Shown: piece by piece, positions 31,806 through 40,289 of the stretch
How the letters are laid out: the number at the start of each line of letters is the position of its first letter
Position numbering within the stretch: the stretch's first letter is position 1
Source of the DNA: Streptomyces sp. SAI-135
GTDB taxonomy: Bacteria; Actinomycetota; Actinomycetes; Streptomycetales; Streptomycetaceae
Direction of reading: 5' to 3'
NCBI RefSeq assembly: GCF_029893805.1
Contig: NZ_JARXYP010000002.1
Span: forward strand, 8,742,001 to 8,806,000
DNA: 64,000 nt
Made by a program: the position numbers and the translations under genes
The notes under the pieces: model-generated
What the model was told of the DNA's origin: nothing
What the model saw: only the letters and a program-made list of their open reading frames with translations
The model's database searches: none

Positions 31806-33290
31806 TCATACCCGCAACAGCTTCTTGATGATCTTGCCGGCGGGATTGCGCGGCACCTGCTCGATGAACTCCACCCGGCGCGGCCGCTTGTACGGCGCCA
31901 GCAGCCCCGCCACGTGAGCGAGCAACTCCGCGGCGCTCGGCTCCGCGCCCGCCTCCAGGGCGACGTAGGCCAGCGGCACCTCGCCGTAGTCCTCGTCGGG
32001 CATACCGACGACCGCCGCGTCCCGGACGGCCGGGTGGGTCATCAGGGCACGCTCGATCTCGGAGGGATAGACGTTCTGACCCGCGCGGATGATCACGTCC
32101 TTGGTGCGGTCCACCAGGCTGATGCGGCCCTCGCCGTCCATGAAACCGAGGTCACCGGTCCTGATCCAGCCGTCGCGGGTGATCTCGCTCGTGGCCTCGG
32201 GATCGTTCCAGTAGCCCTGCATGACGCCCGGCCCGCGCACCACGATCTCGCCGATCTCGCCGGGCGCCAGTTCCCGGCCGGCCTCGTCGACGGCACGGGC
32301 GGACATGCCCGGCACGACCCGTCCGCACGGGATGCGGGCGGTCACGTCCCCGGGCGCGGGGTGCTCGTCGGGACCGAGCGTGACGAACGGGCCGCCCACC
32401 TCGGTCATGCCGTACACCTGCCGGAAGCCGCAGCCGAGCCGTTCGACCGCGTCGGCGTAGACGTCGAGCGGCATGGGGGCGGCCCCGTACAGCACCTCCC
32501 GCAGGGAGGACAGGTCGGTGCGCCCGGACGCCTTCGCCTGAAGCATGAAGCGCAGCATCTGCGGGACCAGCCACATGTGGGTGGCGCGGTGCCGCTCCAC
32601 CGCCGACAGCGCCCGCTGCGGGGTGAACCCGGGCATCAGCACGATCGTCGCGCCGGCCGCCAGGTAGGTGAGGGAGACGACCATGCTGCCGTGGTACAGC
32701 GGGCAGCAGTTGACCATGACGATGTCGTCGGTGGGGCGGGCCATCACCAGCCAGCCGAGGGCGATCGCGCGGAACGACGCGCTGTCGACCGTCACCCCCT
32801 TGGCCTGCCCGGTGGTCGCCGAGGTGTGCAGTACGGCGATCGGGTCGGTGTCGGCGACGTCCGGCAGCTCCCGCTCTTCGGCCAGGGTGCCCAGCGCCGC
32901 GAAGGCGGGCTTGTCGAAGGCGACCCGCAGACGCACCGACTTCGGCAGACGGGCGTGGCGGTCCAGCAGTTCGGACTCGCCGAGGACGGCCACCGCGCCG
33001 ACCCGCTCGACGATCCCGGCGACCTCGGGCTCGGCGAGGCTGTGATTGAGCGGCACGAACAGGGCGCCGAGGCGGGCCAGCGCGAAGTAGCTCTCCAGGA
33101 CCTCGATCCGGTCCTTGGAGAGCACGGCCACCCGGTCACCCCGACCGATGCCCAACTCCGCGAGACCGAGCGCCAATTGCAGCGTACGGTCGTGCAGCTC
33201 GGCCCAGGTGACGCTGCGTTCGTCGTCCACCAGCGCGACACGTCCGGGCCGGCACTGGCGGTTGCGCTCCAGCAGCTGCGTCAGCCACAT
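31806..33290 (-). CDS. antF: AntF, anthranilate/aryl acid-AMP ligase
   Basis: A 494-residue ANL-superfamily ligase that activates an aryl acid as its adenylate and loads it onto the AntG carrier. In antimycin work AntF acts on anthranilate, which is then processed on AntG. Motifs are LHTSATTGQAKGVTV (phosphate loop), PLYHGSM, YGMTEVGGPF, GYWNDPEATSEI, WIRTGDLGFMD and the C-terminal catalytic lysine region PRNPAGKIIKK. ATG 33290 overlaps the antG stop (TGATG), so translation is coupled; GTG 33293 is one codon upstream. Confidence 0.94.
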   Translation of the reverse strand: MWLTQLLERNRQCRPGRVALVDDERSVTWAELHDRTLQLALGLAELGIGRGDRVAVLSKDRIEVLESYFALARLGALFVPLNHSLAEPEVAGIVERVGAVAVLGESELLDRHARLPKSVRLRVAFDKPAFAALGTLAEERELPDVADTDPIAVLHTSATTGQAKGVTVDSASFRAIALGWLVMARPTDDIVMVNCCPLYHGSMVVSLTYLAAGATIVLMPGFTPQRALSAVERHRATHMWLVPQMLRFMLQAKASGRTDLSSLREVLYGAAPMPLDVYADAVERLGCGFRQVYGMTEVGGPFVTLGPDEHPAPGDVTARIPCGRVVPGMSARAVDEAGRELAPGEIGEIVVRGPGVMQGYWNDPEATSEITRDGWIRTGDLGFMDGEGRISLVDRTKDVIIRAGQNVYPSEIERALMTHPAVRDAAVVGMPDEDYGEVPLAYVALEAGAEPSAAELLAHVAGLLAPYKRPRRVEFIEQVPRNPAGKIIKKLLRV

Positions 33291-33538
33291 CACGCACCGC
33301 CGCTCGCGCCGGCGCCCGCGCGCTCGGCCACGAAACGCTCGTAGTCACCGATCGTGCGCAGCTCCTCCATGTCCTCGGCGGTGATCTCGACCCCGAGCCG
33401 CTGTTCGACCAGCAGGACCAGGCGCACCAGGTCCCCGGAGTCGATGCCGCTGGCGGCCAGGTCGGCGTCGTCGTTGATCCGGTCGGCGTACTCGACGGTG
33501 CCGGTGAGTTCGACCAGCAACTCCCTGATGGTGCTCAT
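33290..33538 (-). CDS. antG: AntG, stand-alone acyl/aryl carrier protein
   Basis: An 82-residue carrier protein. The phosphopantetheine site is Ser34 in GIDSGDLVRLV, with the normal four-helix pattern continuing through VEQRLGVEI and DYERFVAE. It holds anthranilate and 3-aminosalicylate during starter synthesis and delivers the starter to AntC. ATG 33538 is preceded by AAAGGGG. It is the first gene of antGF(Q), divergent from antH, and should be transcribed by sigma-AntA according to work in S. albus. Confidence 0.93.
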   Translation of the reverse strand: MSTIRELLVELTGTVEYADRINDDADLAASGIDSGDLVRLVLLVEQRLGVEITAEDMEELRTIGDYERFVAERAGAGASGGA

Positions 33539-33764
33539 GGTTTCCCCTTTCGCCTCGGCGTGCCGGCCGCCGCGGTCTACGACTGTCACCTCGTCAAGAG
33601 GCCGCCGCGGGCGGCCGCACTCCCCGGACCGCCCCGTGAGCTTTGTCACGCGCCCGAACCCGGTGTGCCGGGGATAGCCGGGCCGCCCGCCCGGCCTCTT
33701 ACCGCAACGAAGCCACCCGCTCCGCCCGGCGCCCCGCGCGGGCGGTCGTCGAACCGAAGGAGTG
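33539..33764. promoter_or_regulatory. divergent antG / antH promoter region
   Basis: The 226-bp gap contains dyad CGTGA-GCTTTG-TCACG (33635-33650), a second TGTCAC at 33584-33589, and a short GGCCGCC-GCG-GGCGGCC hairpin (33600-33616). On the antG strand CTTGACG and GTGACA lie within 20 bp. The known sigma-AntA targets should lie here, but I cannot assign -35/-10 elements with confidence. Confidence 0.45.
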
Positions 33765-33866
33765 ATGTGCGTGCCCAGGCAGCCGGTACGGGTCCGGCCC
33801 CGGCGACGGTGCCCGCAGCACGACACCGTCGCGACGGTCACCGCACGTCCGGGCGGTGCCCGGTGA
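33765..33866 (+). CDS. putative 33-residue Arg-rich leader peptide coupled to antH
   Basis: A short frame opens at ATG 33765 just after AAGGAG (33757-33762) and ends with TGA at 33864-33866. That stop overlaps the GTG start of antH (33863) in a GTGA arrangement. About 28 of 33 sense codons end in G or C, more than the antH frame shows over the same stretch. The peptide begins MCVPRQP and carries about ten arginines. It may only couple ribosomes to antH or act as a leader. The spacing of AAGGAG to the ATG is short, and initiation at GTG 33767 in the antH frame is the alternative. Confidence 0.4.
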   Translation: MCVPRQPVRVRPRRRCPQHDTVATVTARPGGAR

Positions 33867-34882
33867 CCGCGTCGACCACCACCACGGCCTCTGCCGGCGC
33901 GAACGAGGACGACCTGCTCGCCCACTTCGACGCGCTCATCGCCGACGGCGAGACGATCGAACCGCGCGACTGGATGCCCGACGGCTACCGCCGCATGCTG
34001 GTCCGTCAGATCGCCCAGCACGCCCACTCCGAGATCATCGGCATGCAGCCCGAGGGCGCCTGGCTCACCCGCGCCCCGTCCCTGCACCGCAAGTCGGTCC
34101 TGCTCGCCAAGGTGCAGGACGAGGCGGGCCACGGCCTGTACCTGTACTCCGCGGCCGAGACGCTCGGCGTGGACCGCGCCGACCTGCTGGACGCCCTGCA
34201 CCACGGCCGGCAGCGCGCCTCGGCCACCTTCAACCATCCCGCGCTGACCTGGGCGGACACCGGCGCCATCGCCTGGCTGACGGACGGCGCCGCCGTCATC
34301 AACCAGGCACCCCTGTGCCGTACGTCCTACGGGCCCTACGCCCGGGCGATGCGCCGCGTCTGCCAGGAGGAGGCCTTCCACGTGCGCCAGGGCTACGACC
34401 TGATGCGCGCCCTGTGCCAGGGGACCCCGGAGCAGAAGGCGATGGCGCAGGACGCGGTGAACCGCTGGTGGCTGCCGGCCGTGGCGCTGATGTTCGGACC
34501 GCCCGACACCGAGGCGGGCGGCGCCGACGCGCGGACCGCCGCGCTGGGGGCCGCGGTCTCCCGCCGCGCGATGGCCTGGGGCATCAAGCGGCACACCAAC
34601 GACGAACTGCGCCAGCGTTTCGTCGACACCTGCGTCCCGCAGGCCGAGCGCCTCGGCCTGACGCTGCCCGACCCGGCGATCCGCTGGAACGAGGAGCGCG
34701 GCCACTACGACTTCACGCCCGTGGACTGGGACACCTACCGCAAGGCCCTGGGCGACGACACGCACTGGGCGCGGCAGCGCATCGCGAACCGCCTGGCCGC
34801 GCACGAGGACGGCGCCTGGGTCAGGGAGGCCGCCGTCGCCCACGCCGCGAGGACGGACGAGCCGCGGGGAGCGGCCGCATGA
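33863..34882 (+). CDS. antH: AntH, PaaA-like di-iron oxygenase subunit
   Basis: A 339-residue homologue of PaaA, the catalytic di-iron subunit of the phenylacetyl-CoA epoxidase. Iron-binding motifs include the ExxH sequences in KVQDEAGHGLYLY and RRVCQEEAFHVRQGYD. With AntI-L it oxidises anthraniloyl-S-AntG to the 3-aminosalicyl form through an epoxide-type rearrangement. The conserved protein starts around GTG 33863. An in-frame GTG at 33767 with a better ribosome site would add 32 poorly biased residues. The stop overlaps antI (ATGA). Confidence 0.93.
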   Translation: MTASTTTTASAGANEDDLLAHFDALIADGETIEPRDWMPDGYRRMLVRQIAQHAHSEIIGMQPEGAWLTRAPSLHRKSVLLAKVQDEAGHGLYLYSAAETLGVDRADLLDALHHGRQRASATFNHPALTWADTGAIAWLTDGAAVINQAPLCRTSYGPYARAMRRVCQEEAFHVRQGYDLMRALCQGTPEQKAMAQDAVNRWWLPAVALMFGPPDTEAGGADARTAALGAAVSRRAMAWGIKRHTNDELRQRFVDTCVPQAERLGLTLPDPAIRWNEERGHYDFTPVDWDTYRKALGDDTHWARQRIANRLAAHEDGAWVREAAVAHAARTDEPRGAAA

Positions 34883-35190
34883 GCGCGGCAGGCGAGGGCG
34901 CGCCGGCGTCCTGGGAGGTGTTCCTGCGCGCCCGCAGGGGCCTGGCACACCAGCACGTGGGATCGGTGCGTGCCGTCGGCCCGGACGCGGCACTGGCCGC
35001 CGCCCGCGACCTGTACACGCGCAGGGGTGAGCCCCTGTCGCTGTGGGTGGTCCGCTCCGACGCCGTGCACACGGCCTCCCCGGACGAACGCGACCCGTAC
35101 TTCGCGGGCGCCCGCCACAAGCCGTACCGCTACCCCGAGCACTACGCGCCGCTGACCGAGAAAGGCCCCGAAGGTGAGCACGACGAGTGA
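34879..35190 (+). CDS. antI: AntI, PaaB-like oxygenase subunit
   Basis: A 103-residue PaaB homologue: SWEVFLRARRGLAHQHVGSV, AARDLYTRRGEPLSLWVVRS and SPDERDPYFAGARHKPYRYP are all typical. PaaB bridges PaaAC units in the phenylacetate system and is needed for the assembled multicomponent oxygenase. ATG 34879 overlaps the antH stop by 4 bp, and its own end overlaps antJ by 17 bp, so stoichiometric translation is likely. Confidence 0.92.
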   Translation: MSAAGEGAPASWEVFLRARRGLAHQHVGSVRAVGPDAALAAARDLYTRRGEPLSLWVVRSDAVHTASPDERDPYFAGARHKPYRYPEHYAPLTEKGPEGEHDE

Positions 35191-35992
35191 CGCTGTGGCG
35201 GTGCGTCCCGGCACCCTGCCGGACGCGCCGCCGTCCGCCGCCGACCCCGATCTGGCCCGGCACCTGACGCGCCTCGGCGACGACGCGCTCGTCCTCGCGC
35301 AGCGGCTGTGCCAGTGGATCACCCGCGCGCCGACCATCGACGAGGACCTGGCCCTGTCCAACATCGCCCTCGACCTGATCGGCCACGCCCGCGCGCTGCT
35401 CACCCGCGCCGGCCGCCTCGACGGAACCGGCCGCACCGAGGACGACTTCGCCTACGCCCGCTCGGAGCGCGAGTTCACCAACGCCCTGCTGACCGAGCTG
35501 CCCAACGGTGACTTCGCCGTGACCGTGGCCCGGCAACTCGCCTACACCCACTACGCCGTCCTCTCCTACGAGAGCCTCGCGCACTGCGCCGACCCCGAGC
35601 TCGCCGCGTTCGGGGCCCGGGCCGCCAAGGAGGTCGCCTTCCACCGGCTGCACGCCGACCGCTGGACGGTGACGCTCGGACGCGGCACCGCCGAGAGCGC
35701 GTGCCGCATGCGACACGCCCTGGAGCGGGTGTGGCCCTACACCGGCGAACTCTTCGAGGAGGACGACGTGTTGCGCCGCCTGGCCGCGTCCGGCACCGTG
35801 CCCTCCCCGGCGCCCCTGCGTGACACGTGGCTCGGGCAGGTCACCGACGTCGTCACCGAGGCGGGACTCACCGTGCCCACCCCCCTCTGGTCGGCCACCG
35901 GCGGCCGCGCGGGTCTGCACACCGAGGAGTTCGGCCCCCTGATCGCCGAACTCCAGTCCGTACGGCGTCAGTTCCCCGGAGGCGCCTGGTGA
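35174..35992 (+). CDS. antJ: AntJ, PaaC-like oxygenase subunit
   Basis: The 272-residue PaaC homologue is the structural partner of the catalytic subunit: HLTRLGDDALVLAQRLCQWI, DEDLALSNIALDLIGHARAL and EVAFHRLHADRWTVTLG. Like PaaC it keeps the four-helix-bundle fold but is not expected to bind iron productively. GTG 35174 lies inside the end of antI; the stop overlaps antK (GTGA). Confidence 0.92.
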   Translation: MSTTSDAVAVRPGTLPDAPPSAADPDLARHLTRLGDDALVLAQRLCQWITRAPTIDEDLALSNIALDLIGHARALLTRAGRLDGTGRTEDDFAYARSEREFTNALLTELPNGDFAVTVARQLAYTHYAVLSYESLAHCADPELAAFGARAAKEVAFHRLHADRWTVTLGRGTAESACRMRHALERVWPYTGELFEEDDVLRRLAASGTVPSPAPLRDTWLGQVTDVVTEAGLTVPTPLWSATGGRAGLHTEEFGPLIAELQSVRRQFPGGAW

Positions 35993-36537
35993 ACGCACCC
36001 ACGCCCGCACCCGGATTCAGCCCCGTACCGGCACCCGCACCGGTCACAGCCCGCCGCTCCGCCCAGGAGGTGCGCGAGCGGGTGGCCGCCATCCCGGACC
36101 CGGAACTGCCGGTGATCGGCCTCGGCGACCTCGGCGTCGTGGGCCGTGTCGCCCCCGCCGCCGACGGCGTACTGGAGGTGGAGATCACGCCCACCTACCT
36201 CGGCTGCCCCGCGCTGCCCGAGATCACCGCCGCGGTGCGGGAGGTCCTGACGGCCTGCGGCCACCCCGACGGCCGTGTCCGGCACGTCCTGACGCCGCCC
36301 TGGACGACGGACCGCATCACCCCCGAGGGCCGGCGCACCCTCACCGCCCACGGCATCGCCCCACCCGTGACCCCGGCACCCGCAAGTCCCGTCCCCGTCG
36401 CGCTGGGTGCCGTGCCCTGCCCGCACTGCGGCTCACGGGCCACCCGGCCGCACAGCACCTTCGGACCGGCCCGCTGTCAGTCGGTGCTGTGGTGCACGGC
36501 GTGCCGCGAGCCCTTCCCCCACCTGACCGCGCTGTGA
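35989..36537 (+). CDS. antK: AntK, PaaD-like maturation/accessory protein
   Basis: A 182-residue PaaD homologue (MIP18/SufT-like domain). The N-terminal domain carries PDPELPVIGLGDLGVV and TPTYLGCPALPEI. The C-terminus has a four-cysteine cluster, CPHCGS and LWCTACREPF, that can bind zinc or an iron-sulphur cluster. PaaD proteins are linked to Fe-S or oxygenase maturation. GTG 35989 overlaps the antJ stop, and its own TGA (36535) overlaps the antL GTG. Confidence 0.9.
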   Translation: MNAPTPAPGFSPVPAPAPVTARRSAQEVRERVAAIPDPELPVIGLGDLGVVGRVAPAADGVLEVEITPTYLGCPALPEITAAVREVLTACGHPDGRVRHVLTPPWTTDRITPEGRRTLTAHGIAPPVTPAPASPVPVALGAVPCPHCGSRATRPHSTFGPARCQSVLWCTACREPFPHLTAL

Positions 36538-37724
36538 GGCACACCGTGAACACCGCCCCGCCCGCCCTCCTCGACGAGGCACCGGCCGGTCCGCCCCGCC
36601 GCACCGGCTGGTACCCGCTGGACGTCACCGAGGTCCGTCACCTGAGCGCCGACACGGTCGCCGTCACCCTGCACGTACCCACCGGCCTGCGTGATGTCTT
36701 CGCCCACCACCCCGGCCGGCACGTCGTCGTCCGGCACCGGCAGGCCTCCGGCACCTCCGGCACCTCCGGCACCTCCGGCACCTCCGGCACCTCCGGCACC
36801 GAACTGCGCCGCAGTTACTCGATCTGCCCCCCACCGCACACCCCCACGGCCCTCCGCCTGGTGATCAAACGCTCCGGTCCCGGCGGCTTCGGCGAGTACG
36901 CCACCACCCGGCTCGCACCGGGCGCACGCCTCGAACTCTCCGCGCCCACCGGCACCTTCGCCCTGCCGCGGCTGCCGGGTGCCCACCACGTGCTCCTCGC
37001 GGGCGGCACCGGCATCACCCCCCTGGCCCCGATGGCCGCCCACGCGCTGCGCCGGGATCCGGCCTGCCGCGTCAGCCTGGTCCACTCGGTGCGCACCTCC
37101 GCCGACGCCGTGCTGGCCGATGAACTGGCCGAGCTCAAGGACGAGTTCGTCGACCGGCTCACCGTCCTGTACGTCCTGACGCGGGAGGACCGGGGGAGCG
37201 GGGGCGGTCCCCTCGCACGGCGGCTGGACGCGTCCGGAGTGCGCCGGCTGCTGGCGGCCGTGGACGCCCGGCCGGGCCCGGACACCACGTTCGCCCTGTG
37301 CGGACCGCCCGGCCTCGTCGCCACCGCGCGGCACGTCCTGGCCGACCGCGGGGTCGATCCCTCGCTGGTCCGCTGGGAGTTGTTCACCTCCGACGGCACA
37401 CCGCCACGCGCGCCGGAGCCGGCCGGGCAGGCACCGGGGGCGGGGGAGTACCGGGTCACCGCCCTGCTCGACGGGCGCCGCCGTGCCGCCACCGTCCTGC
37501 CGCACGACCCGGTCCTGCTCGACGCACTGCTGCGCAGCCACCCCGACGTGCCCTACGCCTGCCGGGAGGGCGTCTGCGGCAGCTGCCGCGCGAAGGTCGT
37601 GGCCGGACAGGTGACGGCGGACGGCCAGCACGCCCTGGACGACCGCGAACGCGCCGCCGGCTACACCCTCGTCTGCCGCGCCAGGCCCCGCACTCCGGAC
37701 ATCACCCTCGACTTCGACGCCTGA
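36534..37724 (+). CDS. antL: AntL, PaaE-like flavin/2Fe-2S reductase
   Basis: A 396-residue electron-transfer subunit of the AntHIJKL oxygenase. The FAD module carries RRSYSICPPP, the NAD module LAGGTGITPLAPM and the C-terminal ferredoxin domain Cys343, Cys348, Cys351 and Cys381 (CREGVCGSCRAK). A Gly-Thr-Ser run at residues about 73-88, just before the FAD motif, comes from a 9-bp DNA repeat. I chose GTG 36534 because it overlaps the antK stop as the other junctions do; GTG 36546 is the alternative. Confidence 0.92.
   Translation: MRHTVNTAPPALLDEAPAGPPRRTGWYPLDVTEVRHLSADTVAVTLHVPTGLRDVFAHHPGRHVVVRHRQASGTSGTSGTSGTSGTSGTELRRSYSICPPPHTPTALRLVIKRSGPGGFGEYATTRLAPGARLELSAPTGTFALPRLPGAHHVLLAGGTGITPLAPMAAHALRRDPACRVSLVHSVRTSADAVLADELAELKDEFVDRLTVLYVLTREDRGSGGGPLARRLDASGVRRLLAAVDARPGPDTTFALCGPPGLVATARHVLADRGVDPSLVRWELFTSDGTPPRAPEPAGQAPGAGEYRVTALLDGRRRAATVLPHDPVLLDALLRSHPDVPYACREGVCGSCRAKVVAGQVTADGQHALDDRERAAGYTLVCRARPRTPDITLDFDA
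36750..36794 (+). repeat. 9-bp microsatellite (GGCACCTCC x5) inside antL
   Basis: Five exact copies of GGCACCTCC are followed by a partial GGCACC. The unit is three codons (Gly-Thr-Ser), so gain or loss keeps the frame. It sits in a loop between the GRHVVVRHRQ strand and the RRSYS flavin motif. Confidence 0.93.
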
Positions 37725-37800
37725 GGCGCATCCGGGACCACGTTCGACGTCGAGACCCGATCGCCACTGCCACGCCACCCCGCAGCGAAGGAGACCCACG

Positions 37801-38577
37801 ATGACCGCCACCGCCCGCCACACGGGGAAGACCGCCCTGGTCACCGGAGGCAGCCGGGGCATCGGCAGAGCCATCAGTCACCGCCTCGCCCGCGAAGGCG
37901 CCCTCGTCGCGGTCCACTACGGCCACGACCTGACGGCAGCCGAGCGGACCGTCAAGGAGATCCAGGCCGACGGCGGCCGTGCCTTCCCCGTCCACGCCGA
38001 ACTCGGCGTCCCCGGCGACGCCGACACCCTGTGGTCCGCGTTCGACGACGCCCTGGCACAGCAGGACGCCCCGGCGGGCCTGGACATCCTCGTCAACAAC
38101 GCGGGCATCACCGTTCCCCGCCCGATCGCCCAGGTGACGGAGGCCGACTACGACCGCGTCTTCGCCGTCAACACCAAGGCGCCGTTCTTCATCATCCAGC
38201 GCGGCCTGGACCGCCTGCGCGACGGCGGCAGGATCGTCAACATCTCCTCCGTCGCGACCCGTGTCGCCTTCCCGGCGATCGTCTCCTACACCATGACCAA
38301 GGCCGCCCTCGACTACCTCACCCTCTCCCTGGCCCAGGAGCTCGGCCCGCGGGGCATCACCGTCAACGCCGTCGCACCCGGCTACACCGAGACGGAGATC
38401 AACCCCACCCTGGCCGTCCCGGAGATCCGCCGCCGCTACTCCGAGGCCTCGACCTTCGGCCGGCTCGGCGACCCGGTGGACATCGCGGACGTCGTCTCCT
38501 TCGTCGCGAGCGACGACGCCCGCTGGGTGACCGGTCAGTGGATCGACGCCTCCGGCGGCGCCCACCTCGGTGTGTGA
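37801..38577 (+). CDS. antM: AntM, SDR ketoreductase
   Basis: A 258-residue short-chain dehydrogenase/reductase. The cofactor motif is TGGSRGIG near residue 14, followed by LVNNAGIT, NISSVATR and the catalytic Tyr163-x3-Lys167 (SYTMTKAAL). In antimycin it reduces the C-8 ketone left by AntD, creating the hydroxyl that AntB acylates. ATG 37801 follows GAAGGAG, 76 bp after antL, so it continues the antH operon. Confidence 0.93.
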   Translation: MTATARHTGKTALVTGGSRGIGRAISHRLAREGALVAVHYGHDLTAAERTVKEIQADGGRAFPVHAELGVPGDADTLWSAFDDALAQQDAPAGLDILVNNAGITVPRPIAQVTEADYDRVFAVNTKAPFFIIQRGLDRLRDGGRIVNISSVATRVAFPAIVSYTMTKAALDYLTLSLAQELGPRGITVNAVAPGYTETEINPTLAVPEIRRRYSEASTFGRLGDPVDIADVVSFVASDDARWVTGQWIDASGGAHLGV

Positions 38578-38602
38578 CCCCTCCGCACCCCTAGGAGACC
38601 TG

Positions 38603-39451
38603 ATGAACGACCGCACGACCACCCTCGACGCACCGGCCACCGACTCCACCCTGACCTGCCCCTTCGAGGGCGCCAGCCCCTACGACACGTATGTGCACGC
38701 CTCGGTCCTCAACACGCTCCAGCACCCGCTCACCGAGGCCCCGGACGAGATGGGCTTCCTCGTCACCACGCAGGTGATGGAGCTGTGGTTCACCCTGATC
38801 GTGCACGAGTGGCGTACCGCCAAGGTCGCCTTCGTCAAGGACGACCTGCCCGCCGCCATGGACGCGCTGGTGCGCAGCCGCCGCGCGCTGACCGCTCTGA
38901 ACGGCGCCTGGGCGCCCATCGCTGCCCTGACCCCCGCCCAGTTCAACGGCTTCAGGGCGGCGTTCGGCCGGGCCTCCGGCTTCCAGTCGGCGATGTACCG
39001 GCACATGGAGTTCCTCCTCGGCGACAAGTCCGCCGGACTGCTGCGCGCCCACCGCGGCGACCCGGCGGTCCACGAGGCACTCGCCGAGACCTACCGCGAA
39101 CCGTCCCTGTACGACGACGTGCTGGCCTACCTGCACCGCCAGGGCCTGCCGGTCCCGGCCCACGTCCGCGAACGGGACGTGACCTGCCCCTACGACAGCG
39201 ACCCCGGCGTCGTGGAGACCTGGAGGCGCGTCTACGCCGGACCGCAGCACCACCCCCACCTCGCGCTGGGCGAACTGCTCACCGACATCGCCGAACTCGT
39301 CACCCGCTGGCGGTTCGACCACGTCCTGGTGGTCCGCCGAGCCATGGGAGCGAAACCGGGCAGCGCCGGATCCGCCGGACTCGCCTGGCTCGAACAGCGC
39401 GCGGCTCGGCCGGTCTTCCCCGAACTGTGGGAGGTGCGCGGTGACGTCTAG
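38603..39451 (+). CDS. antN: AntN, tryptophan 2,3-dioxygenase
   Basis: A 282-residue heme-dependent dioxygenase that opens the indole ring of tryptophan to N-formylkynurenine. Family motifs include SPYDTYVHASVLNTLQHPLT, FLVTTQVMELWFTLIVHEW, FRAAFGRASGFQSAMYR and RWRFDHVLVVRRAMGAKPG, which holds the proximal heme histidine. It is the first step of the route from tryptophan to the antimycin starter. ATG 38603 follows AGGAG; its end overlaps antO by 11 bp. Confidence 0.95.
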   Translation: MNDRTTTLDAPATDSTLTCPFEGASPYDTYVHASVLNTLQHPLTEAPDEMGFLVTTQVMELWFTLIVHEWRTAKVAFVKDDLPAAMDALVRSRRALTALNGAWAPIAALTPAQFNGFRAAFGRASGFQSAMYRHMEFLLGDKSAGLLRAHRGDPAVHEALAETYREPSLYDDVLAYLHRQGLPVPAHVRERDVTCPYDSDPGVVETWRRVYAGPQHHPHLALGELLTDIAELVTRWRFDHVLVVRRAMGAKPGSAGSAGLAWLEQRAARPVFPELWEVRGDV

Positions 39452-40289
39452 GACGATCTCCGCCTTCGCCGCCGAGGAGGAGCGACGGGTCCTGAGCCTG
39501 AAGCCGGTCCTGGCCCCGGTGCACGGCCGCTACGGCGACCATCCCCACCAGTCCTACGACGCCTGGCCGTCCGAGGACCCGGACGCCCCGCGGGTGATCC
39601 TCCTGCACGGCGGCTACTGGCGCTACGACCGGATGCACCTGACCCCGTTCGCGGCCTGGCTCTCGACGCAAGGGTTCGACGTCCTGCTCCCAGGTTTCCG
39701 ACGGTCCGGCGGCGCGGGCGGCTACCCCGAGACCTTCGACGACATCGCCCGCATCGTCGACACGCTGCCCGAAGGGCGCCCCTACGTCCTAGCGGGCCAC
39801 TGCTCCGGCGGGCACCTGGCCCTGTGGTGCGCGGCCCGGCACCTGCTGCCGCCCGGCTCCCGCTGGCACTCCCGCACCCTGCCGACGGCCGTGCTCGCCC
39901 TCGCTCCGATCACCGACCTCACCGCCACCCGCCGCGACCGCCTCAGCAACGACGCCGCCCTGCAACTCCTGGGCGGCGAAGAGCACTTCACCGCACGTCT
40001 GCCCGAGGTGGACCCCCTCACCCTGCTGCGCGACACAGGAACCACCGGCGTTCCCACGGTTCTCCTGCACGGCGCCGCGGACGAGGAGGTCCCCCTCACG
40101 CAGTTCAGCGACTACACGGCCGTGCACCGGGACCTCAGGACGGTCGTTCTGCCCGGCACCGGCCACTACACCCTCATCGAACCCGGCGCACCCGGCGCCC
40201 GCGCGGTCGCCGACACCCTCCGGGACATGGCGGCCGCCCACTTCCCGGCATACGCCGGCCGCACGCACGAGGAGGCCGCACACCGATGA
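39441..40289 (+). CDS. antO: AntO, kynurenine formamidase-like alpha/beta hydrolase
   Basis: A 282-residue hydrolase with the HGGYWR oxyanion motif at His56 and nucleophile Ser122 in GHCSGGH. The His is probably the one in GTGHYTL. By family it is a KynB/arylformamidase-type enzyme. In the antimycin literature AntO is assigned the N-formylation of 3-aminosalicylate, so it may work in the formyl-transfer direction. It starts at GTG 39441 inside antN, and its TGA overlaps the antP ATG. Confidence 0.92.
   Translation: MTSRTISAFAAEEERRVLSLKPVLAPVHGRYGDHPHQSYDAWPSEDPDAPRVILLHGGYWRYDRMHLTPFAAWLSTQGFDVLLPGFRRSGGAGGYPETFDDIARIVDTLPEGRPYVLAGHCSGGHLALWCAARHLLPPGSRWHSRTLPTAVLALAPITDLTATRRDRLSNDAALQLLGGEEHFTARLPEVDPLTLLRDTGTTGVPTVLLHGAADEEVPLTQFSDYTAVHRDLRTVVLPGTGHYTLIEPGAPGARAVADTLRDMAAAHFPAYAGRTHEEAAHR

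Noticed and set aside
33539..33764. Exact sigma-AntA -35/-10 elements for antG and antH
   Set aside because: I could not recall or derive the consensus with confidence, so only the region is reported.
33767..33862. N-terminal extension of AntH from GTG 33767
   Set aside because: The ribosome site is good, but third-position bias is poor and AntH/PaaA homology begins near GTG 33863. Retained only as an alternative.
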